From Welwitschia mirabilis (lineage: Eukaryota > Gnetophyta > Gnetopsida > Welwitschiales): a DNA stretch of 64,000 nucleotides. The position numbers and the translations under genes were made by a program. The notes beneath the pieces are model-generated. The model saw nothing but the letters and a program-made list of their open reading frames with translations. It had not been told where the DNA came from and ran no database searches. Each line of letters opens with the position of its first letter. The stretch's first letter is position 1. Positions 1 to 12,804 of the stretch are shown in pieces. The DNA lies in the NCBI GenBank assembly GCA_051453625.1, contig JBOZIK010000001.1:286115212-286179211 (forward strand). The letters run 5' to 3'.

Positions 1-6
1 ATAATG

Positions 7-106
7 NNNNNNNNNNNNNNNNNNNNNNNNNNNNNNNNNNNNNNNNNNNNNNNNNNNNNNNNNNNNNNNNNNNNNNNNNNNNNNNNNNNNNNNNNNNNNN
101 NNNNNN
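7..106. other. Assembly gap (100 N)
   Basis: Run of exactly 100 N, a default scaffold-gap size, so the true length is unknown. Only six bases precede it. Confidence 0.99.
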
Positions 107-391
107 AATGAGGCTTGCTTCTATTATTATAAAAATTGACATCTTAAAAAGGAACTTTAAAAGTTAAAGGAAGATAATGTAGAGAAGATAAGGGATCATG
201 CTCTTAAACTAACTAGGTTAATAGTTTAAACTCATCTTTTAAGGAATTTCTTACATATTTAGAATTTTCTAAAAGTATTAATTGAATTCTTGAGTATGAA
301 CCTTCATAGGATATTATTTTCAACTAGTTCACATAAATTAGGGATAATGGAAAATAATAATAAATCCAAAACTACTAGTAGTATTCTTTAA
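107..391. other. Unassigned AT-rich DNA
   Basis: No reading frame or repeat recognised. It may be the upstream part of the copia trace that follows, but no motif supports this. Confidence 0.5.
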
Positions 392-557
392 ATTAAGATA
401 CATGATGGAGTTTTAAAAATAATGAAGCATGCATTAAATACAAGAATAAATCTAATTTCTCTTTCAGTGTTAGATGATCTAGATTGTAAGTTCATAAGAG
501 AACTTATTAACAAAAGCCCTCATATATTATTTTGTTATAATTATGAAATAAAGCCTT
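392..557 (+). pseudogene. Possible Ty1/copia pre-integrase fragment
   Basis: An uninterrupted stretch of about 55 codons ends at a stop at 555-557. It contains H-D-G-V followed about 15 residues later by R-I-N-L-I-S-L-S-V-L-D and then D-C-K-F. This spacing resembles the end of the copia protease/gag-pre-integrase segment, where a 'DG..R...' stretch is followed by 'NLISLG.LD..G.KF'. The integrase and RT that should follow were not recognised in the next 1.5 kb. It could be a chance match in low-complexity sequence; no start codon is implied because it would be an internal piece of a polyprotein. Confidence 0.35.
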
Positions 558-3500
558 AAGATATGTATCAGTTATTGAAAGAAATAGGTGTAAATAAAAT
601 AAATTCAACAATTAGGGTTATTTCTACATTAATGTTATATCACATAGATCTTAGCCATATTAATGATATTAGGATGTAAGTTTTTTTAAAAATAAATGCT
701 TGTTTATAAATTAATGGAAAGAAGAATACGATTTCTCTAAGAATTACATGTATGAAAAGTAATGTAGGATGAAATTTATTTTGGAAATCAAGAAAGCAGT
801 AAGGACATCTTATATTTAATGCATAATAATATTATGATTCTTATTATCAAGCATGCTCAGGAGAAGCATAATTTTTCATTATTTTTATTAATGATAAATC
901 AAGAAAAATATAGAGTTTTCCATTAAAATTAGAGTATAATGTTTTTTTACAAACTAATTTGAAGAACAAGTAGACTTGAGCTCTAAGAAGAAACCTAAGT
1001 TCCTAAGATTAGACTAGGAAAGAAAGTAAATCTTAAAGGATATTTGATTACATTACAAGTCTAAAAAAAGTAAAGAGTATATACCTAGGAAATTCATAAT
1101 GAAAAAATTTTATGAAAATGATAAATCATATAAGTATAAAAAATTCTAGAAGTATGATAAGATTTGGTAGAATGGATAAACCATTTTGGATGAGTAGTCA
1201 ACATTACCTAAATTGCCAACCAAATATGAATATTCTTAGAACATTTGAGTTTCATTTACATGTTACATTTTAAATAATTAGAAAAGAAGAGTCATTTAAA
1301 AATGAAAAAATCCATCTTTCCTAAACATACTTATGACACAAATGGATATAGATGTTATAGTGTATTTATAGAAGTTTTTCTTTAAAAGGGACATTGCACT
1401 CAATGAATTCTTTCTCCCTAAAAGAAAAATTAGGAAGAGGATATAAGGGATTAGTATTAAAAAAAGAATTTTCATACTTAAAGTCCTAAGAAAATAAAAG
1501 TAATATGAATAACAAAGAGTACATGGATTTAAGTGTAGCTTAAGAAATCTTCTAAATCAAATTACAGTGTCCTAGAAAGAATGTACAATAATAAATATGT
1601 ATTTCTTTTATTAGTTTTTAAATTACATAGGATAATATCCCTTAGAAAACTAGAATTAAATTCTAGTTAAGCTTTTAAAATTTAGGTGAGATATGAAGAT
1701 TATGGATTCACTATAGTAAATACAAGAGTGAATTTTGATTTACTAATAAAATAATTATAAGAAAGTTTAAAACTAATCTCTTTGATCATCAAGTTAGAGC
1801 CTAATGTAATTTACTTTATGAACAACTAATTTATTATTTAAATTTCTTAGTTAGTACATGATATCTTCATCTATAATTAAGAATTAGCAGGGAAATAATC
1901 AAGAAATGTATAAGAGTGCTTATTAGCACTAACATATATTAGTAAACATTAAAGCAACATTATAAGAATAAGGCTTTTGTTCCTTATTATATTTTTGTTT
2001 TTTTTTTTTGTAATAAAAGTAGGTAAGATTTGTTTACTTATTTAGGTTTATTATTTTCTTTTTATAGAGGAGGTTATTTTTGGATTATTATAAATTTTTC
2101 TCTTATAATAATTAAAAAAATTTCTATTTCTTATGGATTTATGAACATTATTAAGCCACGTAATTCTTAGTGCCTATTGTCTTTGTTTAATTTTCTTGTT
2201 ATTTTTATTTGCATTCAATTTTTCATATTATTTATTTTAATAGTATACCACATTTCACTATTTAATTTGGATTTTTTTCATAAGTTGTTTTAAGACCTTC
2301 ATAATTAGAACCTTTACCATACCTCAAGATAATTAATTCAAGAAATCTAGAGAAATAAAGTTTTCATTCATCATTTGTTTCAATATTAGACTTTTTTCTT
2401 AGATACAAGACATCACTTTTTATTTATTATGTAGAAGAATAAAAATATTTTTAAAATTAACTATTAACTTAATAAATAATGAATTATTCATGATGTAAAA
2501 ATATTCAACAAGAACATAAATCAAGTTATCATAATAATTTCTAATAAATGTTGCAACCGAATATTCATTGATATAAAAACTTTATAAAGTTAAAAAAGAA
2601 AACAAATTAATATGTTTTAAAACCTTTGCATAATCTTCATTTATTAAAATATTTTTATTATATTATAGACAAGTGTGATAAGTATATATGAAAAAATTCA
2701 AACTTGATAAATGTTTAGATTGAAAAGAAAAATATCACATACTACTTCTTTTTACACATGAAAGAAGTACAAGTTTATTTCTTATGATGTTTGCTTCATA
2801 TCAACATTTAACAAAACTCAAATAAAGTTTTCTTATATTTACACCTTTGGATTTTTGAAAAAGTTGGCTTCAAGTTTGCTTATGGTCATTAAAGAAATTT
2901 ATTAGATTTTTAGAGAACTTTGAAAACCCAACAACAATGTCTTAGATTATTCTTATAATCATTTTAGTTATTTAATAGGTACATGACAAAAATATTAATT
3001 ATGATAAATAGTCTAAAATAAATTGATTAATTATATATTTATACAAAAGAAATGGAAAATTTTTACTAAAACATATAATGAAGTTTTTTTAAGGAGGGAA
3101 AACATGTCAGTGCATCTAAGTAATGGGATGTTTATGTATCTTTAGTTATGTACTAATTGTGAGAATTTATATTATCTTGCATTTTAATAGTAAATTTTAT
3201 TTTAATATTAAGATTCTAGTAGTACATGAATTTTTTTCCTTATTTTTTAATTAATATTTTACATTGTATTAATTTATGTATAACAAGATGCAATAATTTT
3301 CTTTGATGAATCACATTAAATATAACATGAAAGGATGTTAAAGTTCAAAATTTTTAGTAACCATACCTCCTTCTTAGAACTACAACCATCATAATCACTT
3401 AAATGAATAATTTTATCTATGCTCAAGGCCTTATATTATGCTAATAAAATCATTCAAAATTCAAATCCACGATTTCTTAGACAAATGATAAGTGTTCCAC

Positions 3501-4780
3501 TAGTTGGAATACCATCCTACTGGTAATAAGGTAACACAATTTTAGTAAATGATAAGGAAATGGAAAAAAACATCAATAAATCTATTAGTATTCTTTGATC
3601 AAATATAACTACTTGTATTCCTAAGGAGTAGCTTCAAGAAGGTACTTACTTCATTAATGGTTCCTCTAAAACTTTCTGCTCATGATTTCTTGTTCTAGTT
3701 CTCTAAGGTCTACACCAATACATTCAAAATGATCATCACATTTGCATCTTTAAACTTTCATTCTGTTGTTCTTTTCTTTTTTTTTTTCATATTGTTAGAT
3801 CTTATTAATATATTCTAAGTGCCATTTCATAAACTCCAAAAAACAGTATAGCTTAACTATATAACTTTCTATATGTAGTATTATTCTTATTATAGTTTAT
3901 AACATCACTTTAGCTCATAACAAAACTTTCCCATTTAGATTTGATCTTTATGACACACTACTTATGGAGTGATGATTTCATTTCTTTATTTAAGAATTTA
4001 AAAATGATGGTTTTGGCATTTTATAACATCTTTTATAACTACTTCACTAATGTATAATAAAGTAAGAAATGCAGTTACAAAATAAGAACATTAGTGTTGT
4101 CTAAATATTTTATTATAGATTATTTAAATTTTTCAGTTTGTATTTTTATTCTACTTCTACGTCATAGGATTAAGCTCTAAGATCATTGAAATAAATTATG
4201 TTTATTATGTAATTATATTGATTTTGTCTCATCATTATTTGTAAGTAAAACTATTTAAAATTAAAAAATACTTAAACTACATGATTAAATAATATTTAGC
4301 GTTACTAATAATCTTGAGATATATACAAGATAAACAATTTTGATAATAAAGCACTATAGTACAGAAAAAATGGATTTCCTAGTCATAAGAGTGAATTAAT
4401 TATGATGTGCTAGTTCATAAGGATCATTTCAAATAGTAAATATCATTGATATAGTACTAGCTAATGTTGTGGATTCATTGCTTTAAGTTAGAACTTCTAG
4501 TGGCACACATGTAAAGTATAGGAATAGGTAAGGATCCTTAGGGTAGGGTAAGTTACTAGGTATACAAGGGGTTTTATGTACTAGTGTGAGGGTAAATTTT
4601 ACTATCAACTATAATAAGATCAACGAGAGATTAAAGTAATAGATAGAAAGGTATACAGTAGTGGGTCTTAAAAGGTTAACATGCTTTAATAAAAGGACCT
4701 CCCCTTAGGGAGTTTACTCAATGGTTTAGTTGAGATATATGTAGTAGATGTCTTTATTTTTTTACTATAATTTCAAGCAT
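558..4780. other. Unassigned degenerate intergenic DNA
   Basis: About 4.2 kb of AT-rich sequence with frequent stops in all frames and no recognisable domain. Poly-T tracts occur near 2000 and 3780. The 4500-4740 part is slightly richer in G and C but matches nothing I recognise. Probably very old transposon debris. Confidence 0.6.
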
Positions 4781-5482
4781 NNNNNNNNNNNNNNNNNNNN
4801 NNNNNNNNNNNNNNNNNNNNNNNNNNNNNNNNNNNNNNNNNNNNNNNNNNNNNNNNNNNNNNNNNNNNNNNNNNNNNNNNNNNNNNNNNNNNNNNNNNNN
4901 NNNNNNNNNNNNNNNNNNNNNNNNNNNNNNNNNNNNNNNNNNNNNNNNNNNNNNNNNNNNNNNNNNNNNNNNNNNNNNNNNNNNNNNNNNNNNNNNNNNN
5001 NNNNNNNNNNNNNNNNNNNNNNNNNNNNNNNNNNNNNNNNNNNNNNNNNNNNNNNNNNNNNNNNNNNNNNNNNNNNNNNNNNNNNNNNNNNNNNNNNNNN
5101 NNNNNNNNNNNNNNNNNNNNNNNNNNNNNNNNNNNNNNNNNNNNNNNNNNNNNNNNNNNNNNNNNNNNNNNNNNNNNNNNNNNNNNNNNNNNNNNNNNNN
5201 NNNNNNNNNNNNNNNNNNNNNNNNNNNNNNNNNNNNNNNNNNNNNNNNNNNNNNNNNNNNNNNNNNNNNNNNNNNNNNNNNNNNNNNNNNNNNNNNNNNN
5301 NNNNNNNNNNNNNNNNNNNNNNNNNNNNNNNNNNNNNNNNNNNNNNNNNNNNNNNNNNNNNNNNNNNNNNNNNNNNNNNNNNNNNNNNNNNNNNNNNNNN
5401 NNNNNNNNNNNNNNNNNNNNNNNNNNNNNNNNNNNNNNNNNNNNNNNNNNNNNNNNNNNNNNNNNNNNNNNNNNNNNNNNNN
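4781..5482. other. Assembly gap (702 N)
   Basis: Run of 702 N. The long reading frames that appear to cross it consist of unknown residues and are not genes. Confidence 0.99.
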
Positions 5483-6399
5483 AGCATATGTGTAAAGTGA
5501 AGTTAGCTTCATCATAACTATAAGATAGTTGTTATTACCACTCAGTACATTAGTGATATTAGGATTTATAGTACATTTTAAAGTAAATAATTTGCATATT
5601 ACATATGGATAATATCTCATTGATCCTACTTCTCTCAATATTCCATGAGTGTTAAGTAGAGATTACACTATTACTTTTCCCATGTGTGGAAGCTTACATT
5701 GACTAAAAAGGGTCCAACAATCTATTTAGCACTAGATATGAAATCACTTTTTCTTCTTTTTATATTTGATGGTATCATGATGGGGAGTAACTATCCTAAG
5801 GAATCTACTAAGGTGGGAGCCATGCCTTTGGGAGAAACATAAGAATGGAAGTTGATTTCATAGGTGAGTGAACCTTGAATCTATAATACATACTCCTTTT
5901 TGTTAACTACTAATTTATCATCAAGCTAATACTTGGATTTAAATTAAGCTCCATAATCAAGCCACTAGAAATATCTATTCAAGTGAGTTGGGAAAAAAAA
6001 AAAGAGTGCTTATTCATCCATTCACCAATGGCACATTTAGAGACTACATGTTTTCTAGTTAGAAACTAAGTAAATAGGATGTCACATAAGCTTTTTAATT
6101 TAACTATAAAAACCTTTTCATTTAAATATAAAACCATTTTTCATTTACATGCTTTATGTAGAAGAATGGCTTTCACTTTACTTTCAATTTTTATCTAATT
6201 TACTATGACCACAAAGTCCATGATCAAATTTTACAAAAAAATTATTATGATGTATGAGTTAAAAAGCATCTTACTTTAATGTGGCTAATGGTAAGGCTCT
6301 AATAATGGATGATTCTTATGTAGAACTTTAAATGAATCATTAGGATGTTATTAACAAAGAAACATTTAAGAAGTTCAGAAAGCCTTAAATGAAGGCAAA
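5483..6399. other. Unassigned DNA upstream of a LINE relic
   Basis: No domain recognised. Position suggests that part of it could be the endonuclease end of the LINE relic that follows, but I could not find its motifs. Confidence 0.45.
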
Positions 6400-7390
6400 T
6401 TAGGTTAAAATATTAATTAAAATCTTTTTTTTAATGCTAAAATCAGATATTTTTCATTCCATTTTTAGTGGAAGACTAATTAATTTAATAATTGTTTCTT
6501 ATGATATTTTAACTAAGTTTTTAACTAAGAGGTTGAAGGCTATCATATTTAGTATTATCCATGTTGAATAAAGTGGTTTCATTAAAGGTGAATATATTCT
6601 TAATAACATTGTATTTACTTAAGAAAGTTTAGCATGAATAATGGATATTAATTAAGATATTTATTTCTTAAATTTGATTATGTTAAAGATTATAAGAGAA
6701 TTGTGTGGAAGTTTATCTTATCTTGCATGAAAAATCTATGATGTAGCAAGGTTTCCCCTCATATGATAAATTATTTATTTAAAATTGTAAATTATTTTAT
6801 TTCCCCTGTGAGAGACATTAGGTTTATCTTTTCTATTGAAAAAACTATATGAAAAGGATGTCCTTTTGCTATTGAAAAAATGTAAATTATTTTATCATTG
6901 TTATCGACTTTTAACTTTATGATATTTAACAGAATGAATAGGATAATTGTATTTAAGGAAAATTCAACACATCTTATCAACATGCATATTATAGATGACT
7001 TTTTTTTCATAATTAAAATTACTAAACTATAATAATTAGTTTCTCTCAAGTACCAACCTTTAGTATTCTCTGTAAGGTTTTAAGATTAATTGAGAAAAAT
7101 CTTTAGTATTTTCTCTTCTTAAAAATTATACGTTTTCTTTAAATCATGAAGTTCAAATTCTTAGGATTTTCTTTTCTTTTCAAAGGACCTCTAAACAACA
7201 ATGAAATTTTACTATTAATGAATTAGTCTCCAAAGTATATAAATGGAATTTTAAAAAGCTCACAGCAACTAGAAAATCTTCGGTATACAAAATTATTTTA
7301 TTTGCTAGTTATATCCATTATTTTTCTTATTGAACCCCTATTATTTCAAGTTATAAACAAAGTAAAAATTTATTATATGAATCCATGTCA
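6400..7390 (+). pseudogene. LINE (plant L1) reverse transcriptase relic
   Basis: Several reverse-transcriptase blocks occur in the right order on the plus strand. Around 6515-6620 a K-R-L-K-A-I-I type stretch is followed by S-G-F-I-K-G-E-Y-I-L, the LINE 'QSGFIKGR.I.DNI' block, with the preceding Q read as a stop. L-K-F-D-Y-V-K-D-Y follows near 6670 and corresponds to 'LKLDF.KAYD'. At about 6843-6875 is K-G-C-P-F-A-I, the 'R-[IV]-RQGCPL' block with an Arg codon turned into TGA. A D-D pair near 6990 corresponds to the ADD catalytic box. After 7140, K-F-L-G-F-S-F and a later R-Y-T-K pattern match the 'YLG.P...GR' block. Frame changes and stops are many. No poly-A or TSD was found. Confidence 0.7.
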
Positions 7391-7399
7391 TCATGTAAT

Positions 7400-8350
7400 A
7401 ATGACAATAATGAATTTCATAGAATTTAATTAAAGGTTTATTGCTTATTAATTATAATTTAGATTTTATAATTCTAAATTCTTAAAATTTACTAAATTAA
7501 ATATTTTGAAGTTATAAATGATATGTTACATAGTTTGAAATTAATTATTAATAAAATTTTATGAAAAAGAATAATAATTATGTTTTATCTTATAAATCAT
7601 GCCAATTTAGTTAATTTTAAAATATAAGTATAAATCCTAAGAAAATTCTACCGCTTTCAAGTCCACAAGACCACGAGCTATATGAAGCATGGTAAGTCCT
7701 CCAAAATTTGAAGTAAAGATTAATTGAAAATTAATAAAATTAAATCTAAATAAAGTAGTAAAAGTTAATTAAATTTTAAAAAATAAGAAAATCTTCTATA
7801 ATGTTTTAATTAATTAATATTAATAAGTAAATCTCTTTTTGACTATATCCATGAACCTTAATGTATTGAGAGTATGTAGTTAAGTGTAAAAACCCCACTC
7901 TATAGTAATAAAAGCACATGATATCACATCTTAGAATTCATCATTTGAGTAATATATTTATTTTTTATTATTGGCTTTTCCATTGGTATTCCTCTTTATC
8001 CCTTTATTTTCTAATGCTTTTATCATGCCTTCCATGACTATGATGAACATTATGAAATCTAAGCCTCTTTTTTTTTTTTTTTTCCTCCTTAAGCATGTAA
8101 GAATCATTATTTCATAATGAAGATTACTTATTAATCCTAAGGATTTTTCTACATCTAGTTGTTAATTTTTATAATATTTGCATTGCCACTTAATTAAATT
8201 TAACCTATGATTGAATCTTATTTTCTTTTCCATCATTTTTTCATAACTTATTTTGAATTAATTCACATCTTGTTTGATCTCAACTATTCATGAATATGAA
8301 TGACTAGTGACATATTTATCCTATCATCTATAAGTGTAAAGCCTAACCCT
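7400..8350 (+). repeat. Diverged Ty3/gypsy LTR, copy A
   Basis: Shares two anchors with three other places in the window. The first is a TAAATTAAATATTTTGAAG-like stretch at about 7490, also seen near 10120, 28765 and 32295. The second is TAAGCCTC at 8060-8067 followed by a TCATTATTTCATAA-like stretch, also seen at 29351 and 32851. Spacing between anchors is about 560-590 bp in copies A, C and D. Neither the LTR ends nor a primer-binding site were found for this copy, so the limits are approximate. Identity between copies looks low by eye. Confidence 0.5.
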
Positions 8351-9379
8351 ACATTTTATTAAGAATTTACTTGTGCTTATGCCTTTTTTTATTCTTTTAC
8401 TATTGTTTTAACCCTTGTTATCTATGGCTACTTCAAATAGACTAGTGTCACTGTCTATTATACTAGCATCACCATTATGCTTTATCAATCCATATATAAT
8501 CCAAGCTATAATGTTTAGGAGGACTAGAGAGTTCATTATTAAATGTGGATTTTACAATTTTTTTAATAATATATCACTACCTACTTGAAACCAATGAAAG
8601 AAAAAAAAAGGAATCTTTTTACTGAAAGAAAAAATACCTAATTCCCTACTTATGTGAAAGAGTTCTGCAAAACATTGTATGTCATGTACTATAATGGAAG
8701 TAATGAGAAAGAAGATAAAGAGGAAAAAAAGGTTAGAAAGAATCTCATTGAAGCTTGCAACAAAGATAAGAAGGTTCAAGACATTTATTACTTCCATCAT
8801 TATTTCTAAATTGTTTTCTTTACATATTGATGTATATGTTCCCTATTAGATTTAGTAATGTGATGTGTGGATCTTGATACATAACATGCTATAAATAGAA
8901 AAGAATATTATCTTGTATTTTTTTTGAAATTAATTTAGTTTTTAGATTAATCATTAGGAATATCTACCTTTATCATACTTTTGATGCTTATTCTTCTTCT
9001 TTATCTCTTATGTCTATCATAGAAAATGATCAAATATTCAATATCTATAAATTTATTTTTAGTATTCTTAATGATTAAAGAGAAAAATATGAAGAAATTT
9101 TCCTTCTTACTCTTGTAATCATTTTTTTAAATATTTGTGAATAACATGTAGAGGATTAGAATGGAAAAGATATTGACTTCATTATAAATGCCCCCATCAT
9201 AAAGTTAAGAAGAATGATAACAAATATTGGTCTTAAAAAAGAAAATTAGACACATTTAGAATTCAAAATATAGAATAAGAAAACGAGGATTAATTAAAAA
9301 AATAGTTGATAAGTTATTTCTAGTTCATCCTATAAGAAAGACAAATCATGGAGATGGGGTGAAGAAAACACAAAAATTT
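8351..9379. other. Unassigned DNA after LTR copy A
   Basis: Could be the leader of the element that copy A belonged to. An 82-codon minus-strand frame at 8552-8800 is hydrophobic and poly-Phe, as expected from an A-rich plus strand, and is not considered a gene. Confidence 0.5.
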
Positions 9380-9676
9380 AGTAAAAAATATTTGAATAAA
9401 AAATGAAGAAATTAATGTAAGTAAGAGGGAAGTAGTGTCCAAATTTGATGAAATGCATATGATGTTGAGCTATAAAGAGGCCTCTTCTCATGGAGGATTT
9501 CCTTCTAGACCTTATTATTTTAGTTATGTTGCTTTCTCTCTTTCTTCCCATGTTATATTACATATTCCTTATAATATTTTGTTAAAGGCAAAGTAGTAGA
9601 AATGTGTGTAATTCTCTTTTGTAATTTTAGCTTTAAAATTAAATTTTTGGAATACTTTTAACCCTTTCCAACATTC
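9380..9676 (+). promoter_or_regulatory. LTR-like promoter segment with TATA box
   Basis: CTATAAAGAG at 9470-9479 is followed by a GGCCTC-containing, comparatively GC-rich leader and then pyrimidine-rich sequence. This is the look of the R/U5 start of a plant LTR. The right side is cut by a 10-N gap, so the partner LTR cannot be identified. Confidence 0.35.
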
Positions 9677-9686
9677 NNNNNNNNNN
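9677..9686. other. Assembly gap (10 N)
   Basis: Ten N between otherwise similar sequence. Confidence 0.99.
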
Positions 9687-10995
9687 CAGAACAAAGTAAT
9701 ATTTTGATTGAGGATGTTAGGCATTATAAATTTTTAGTATGTCTTGAATGAAAATTAAATCGACATACCTTTTCTAAGTTTGATTTATTTGAAAAGGATA
9801 AAAATTGAAATTATGAGGAAAAGTAGTAAAATTTAAAAATGAAATTAGGATTGAAAATTTATAAATCCTTATATTTTATAATATAATGCATCAATTTCAC
9901 TAATTGTGATGTAAATAATGGATCTAAATTTAAGTTCAATGTTTTTAGGCTTATTTTAGTATTTATTTTTATCTTGAATGTGATACTTTGAAAAGTTTTG
10001 AAATTGCAATTAGTGTTTTAAGCTTAAAAATTTTATGTTATTTATTAATGAACTAGAAATATTTGATTGGATAATATAATTATACTTTAGTTTCTATAAA
10101 CTTGTCCACCTAAAATTTAGTAAATTAATATTATAAAGTATAAATACAATTCTAGCATTGATTTTTTCACTAGTTTTGAACCTAGTTATTATTAAAAATT
10201 TTATTAAAAAGGATTGATATTTGGTTGTTATTATGTAGATAATTCTAAGCCACTTAATTTATAATCAAATAAATAAATCCTAAAGAGATTAGTGCCATCA
10301 ACATTCTAAAGCATAATGGTTTTATCATTGATGAACTTATGATTACTTACATTGAAATAGTACATTTTAAAGATTATTTTGTATCTATTTATTTGATTTA
10401 TTTAATTTAATGTTTTATTAGCTTTTATTAAAATAGATGATTAATATGTCAAGTTTACAATGTCTTAAATTCTTTTCCCCCTTGCATTTCATTGCAAGAT
10501 TACTTATTTATTAATAATAGTGATGTTATTTCAATATCAAGAGTTTTATGGTTCTCATTGATAATATTTGAAACCTATAATAGATGGTTTATCACTTGTG
10601 CATAAAGCCCTAATCACTTAATAATATATTATTTTAGATTAAGGAAATGATGATGACTTTTATGGTTTTGTTTATCTAGGGATGCTTGGTTGTTTGTCTT
10701 GTGAATAATTATTTCTTTTTATTAAAATTGTTTTTTATTTTCTTCCTTTTTAAAATGTATTTATCTTTCTCATTGATAATCTAATTTGTCTAAATGAATG
10801 ATTGTAATATTTGAAATTCTCTTATGATCTTATGTAAGAATGTTAATTAAGGTTTTATATTATAATTAATAGCCTTAGTTTCTATCTTAAGATTAATATC
10901 TTGCGTCTTAACTACTAAGACATTATTATAATTATTTTTTAAAATCATTTATCATGGCATAGTTTGTACTTAAGAAAAAATAAATTTTAAGACTA
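9687..10995 (+). repeat. Diverged Ty3/gypsy LTR, copy B (internally shortened)
   Basis: Carries the first LTR anchor near 10115 and a later block near 10825 (CTTATGTAAGAATG then AATTAAGG) that matches copies C (near 29895) and D (near 33455). The TAAGCCTC anchor is missing. The distance from the first anchor to the presumed end is about 0.9 kb, against about 1.3 kb in C and D, so an internal deletion is likely. A TTTTTTGAAAATGTC stretch from 10997 could be a heavily decayed primer-binding site, but that match is weak. Confidence 0.45.
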
Positions 10996-12229
10996 ATTTT
11001 TTGAAAATGTCATTTATAAAGGCATAACAACTACCTATGATAAATAAGGTATAAGACCCTTTCATGAAATTTTTTGAGATATATGTCTTTGATTTGAATT
11101 CTTATATAATTATTTTAACTTAGTGGGATGATGATATGACCTAGTTTTTAAATGATTAAATACTACTTATCTAAGTAATAAATCAAGTTGGAAAGGAATC
11201 TGTCTTATTAATTATCTAATGTCTTTAATGAATGTTAAGATTTAAGGACTTGTTACTAAATAAGAGTTTTTACTACATGGAAAATGATTTATAAGAATAT
11301 TTGAAATAACTTTTTAATCCTTTACTTTATGATACAATACATATTTCCATGATGGTTAATATTAAATAACACTTTATTTGCTTCTTTTAAATCTCACTTA
11401 CTAGCTTATTTGTTTAATATGGATGTAGTTTCTTTTTTGAGTTTTCTCTTGAAGAATTAATGAATTTTATAAGAAACCTTTTGACAACCTTATGGCATCT
11501 TAATGATATAAATTTTTAAGGTACTTGTGTCTTATTTCTACATGCAATATAGTGAAAAGATGAAAGTCCTTTTTATTCTTATAAAGCAAAGAAAGCCTAC
11601 CATATGATTTCCTAATATATATTCATTAAGAATCATTACTATAAATCATGATATAACTTATACTTAAGGACTTAATAGATATAAAAGCTTAATGCATATA
11701 AAATTTACTTGCCTTACTAAAATAAGAGCCTTCTGAGTGTATCTTCTTCATCAAGATATACTATTAATATAAGGATTTTCCATTTAGGATTCATAGATAT
11801 TACCTAATATTTCTTGAATAATGAAGATAGTTTTTATCATTACTTAATTAATTTTTTTATGAATTAAAATACTTGAACATGGGTTCTTATTCTCTTTTAA
11901 ATATTTCATTCAAACTAAAAGTATATTCTTCTTAGAGATTTACCACATCTTCCATGATAATATTTATTTCTTTGAAAGTGTTTTAAACCTTACATCTTTT
12001 ATATGTTTTAGAAATACTAATGCAAATATATTTTTCAAAAAATTAGTAACTCTACATTTTTAGATTTAAGATTATTATATTAAAAAGTATGACTTCTTAG
12101 ATCCACACACATGCAACAAAAATTTAATTAGGGACTATATCTCCTCTATCCATTGAAGCAATGGTTAAATGAAACTTTTAGTGAGAAATAAAAATACAAT
12201 TTGTCATATTTTATTATATAAACTTATAT
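10996..12229. other. Unassigned DNA after LTR copy B
   Basis: In the position of a retroelement leader and gag, but no gag motif was recognised. Nothing else supportable. Confidence 0.5.
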
Positions 12230-12545
12230 TTTAAAAAATTCTATACTACTAAAATAACATATATAAACATAATGTTGTTAATCTTAAATATTTCATTCAG
12301 TTATACTTATAATAATATCTAATGAATATTTTACTACCAAGGGATAAAACATACTCCATTAGTTAGATATTTTATTATTTAACCTACTTTTATTCTAAAA
12401 CATAAATTTTTAAATGTTATGTAGGATTTAAATTTAAGTTATGTGATATAAAGAATCCTATGACACTAAAATAACTTATACAAATATTATATTATTAATC
12501 TTAAAGATTTATATCATAAAAATAATTTATAAAATTAAAAAATAT
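12230..12545 (+). repeat. Two-copy degenerate tandem repeat, period about 215 bp
   Basis: An ACTAAAATAAC stretch at about 12247 is followed by ATAAACATAATG and GTTAATCTTAAA. It recurs at about 12462 as ACTAAAATAAC followed by TACAAATATTAT and TTAATCTTAAAG. The second copy ends just before the LINE target site. Its origin is unknown. Confidence 0.5.
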
Positions 12546-12574
12546 TTTAATTAATACCTAAAGGTTCTTTTATT

Positions 12575-12590
12575 AAATTAATAACCTTTG
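12575..12590. repeat. Target-site duplication, left copy
   Basis: AAATTAATAACCTTTG (16 bp) occurs identically at 18588-18603. The two copies bracket the LINE exactly, the right one following the element's short 3' A-run. L1-type LINEs make duplications of about this length. Confidence 0.85.
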
Positions 12591-12804
12591 GAATCTGATA
12601 AGAGGAGAAAAATTCTAGAGCATACAAAGGAGCTAGGATTTAGAAGACTTCAAATCGACAAAGATAATTTCAGTTCCAGGAAGCTACAGTGCACATGGGG
12701 TGGTATCGGCCACTAGACAGACATACTTTAGGTAAGTTGCAAAATTTTACTATTACTTCTTTATTGATTTGATTTAGGGTTTAAAAAGGGGCTTGTTTTC
12801 CAAA

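Noticed and set aside
1330-1500. Possible copia RT start (Q-M-D-I-D-V near 1338)
   Set aside because: Only a few residues fit and no later RT block follows in order.
4748-5638. Three long reading frames of 240-294 codons
   Set aside because: They are almost wholly unknown residues across the 702-N gap.
12591-12804. Possible host promoter before the LINE-1 ORF1
   Set aside because: The segment is inside the target-site duplication and is simply the LINE 5' leader.
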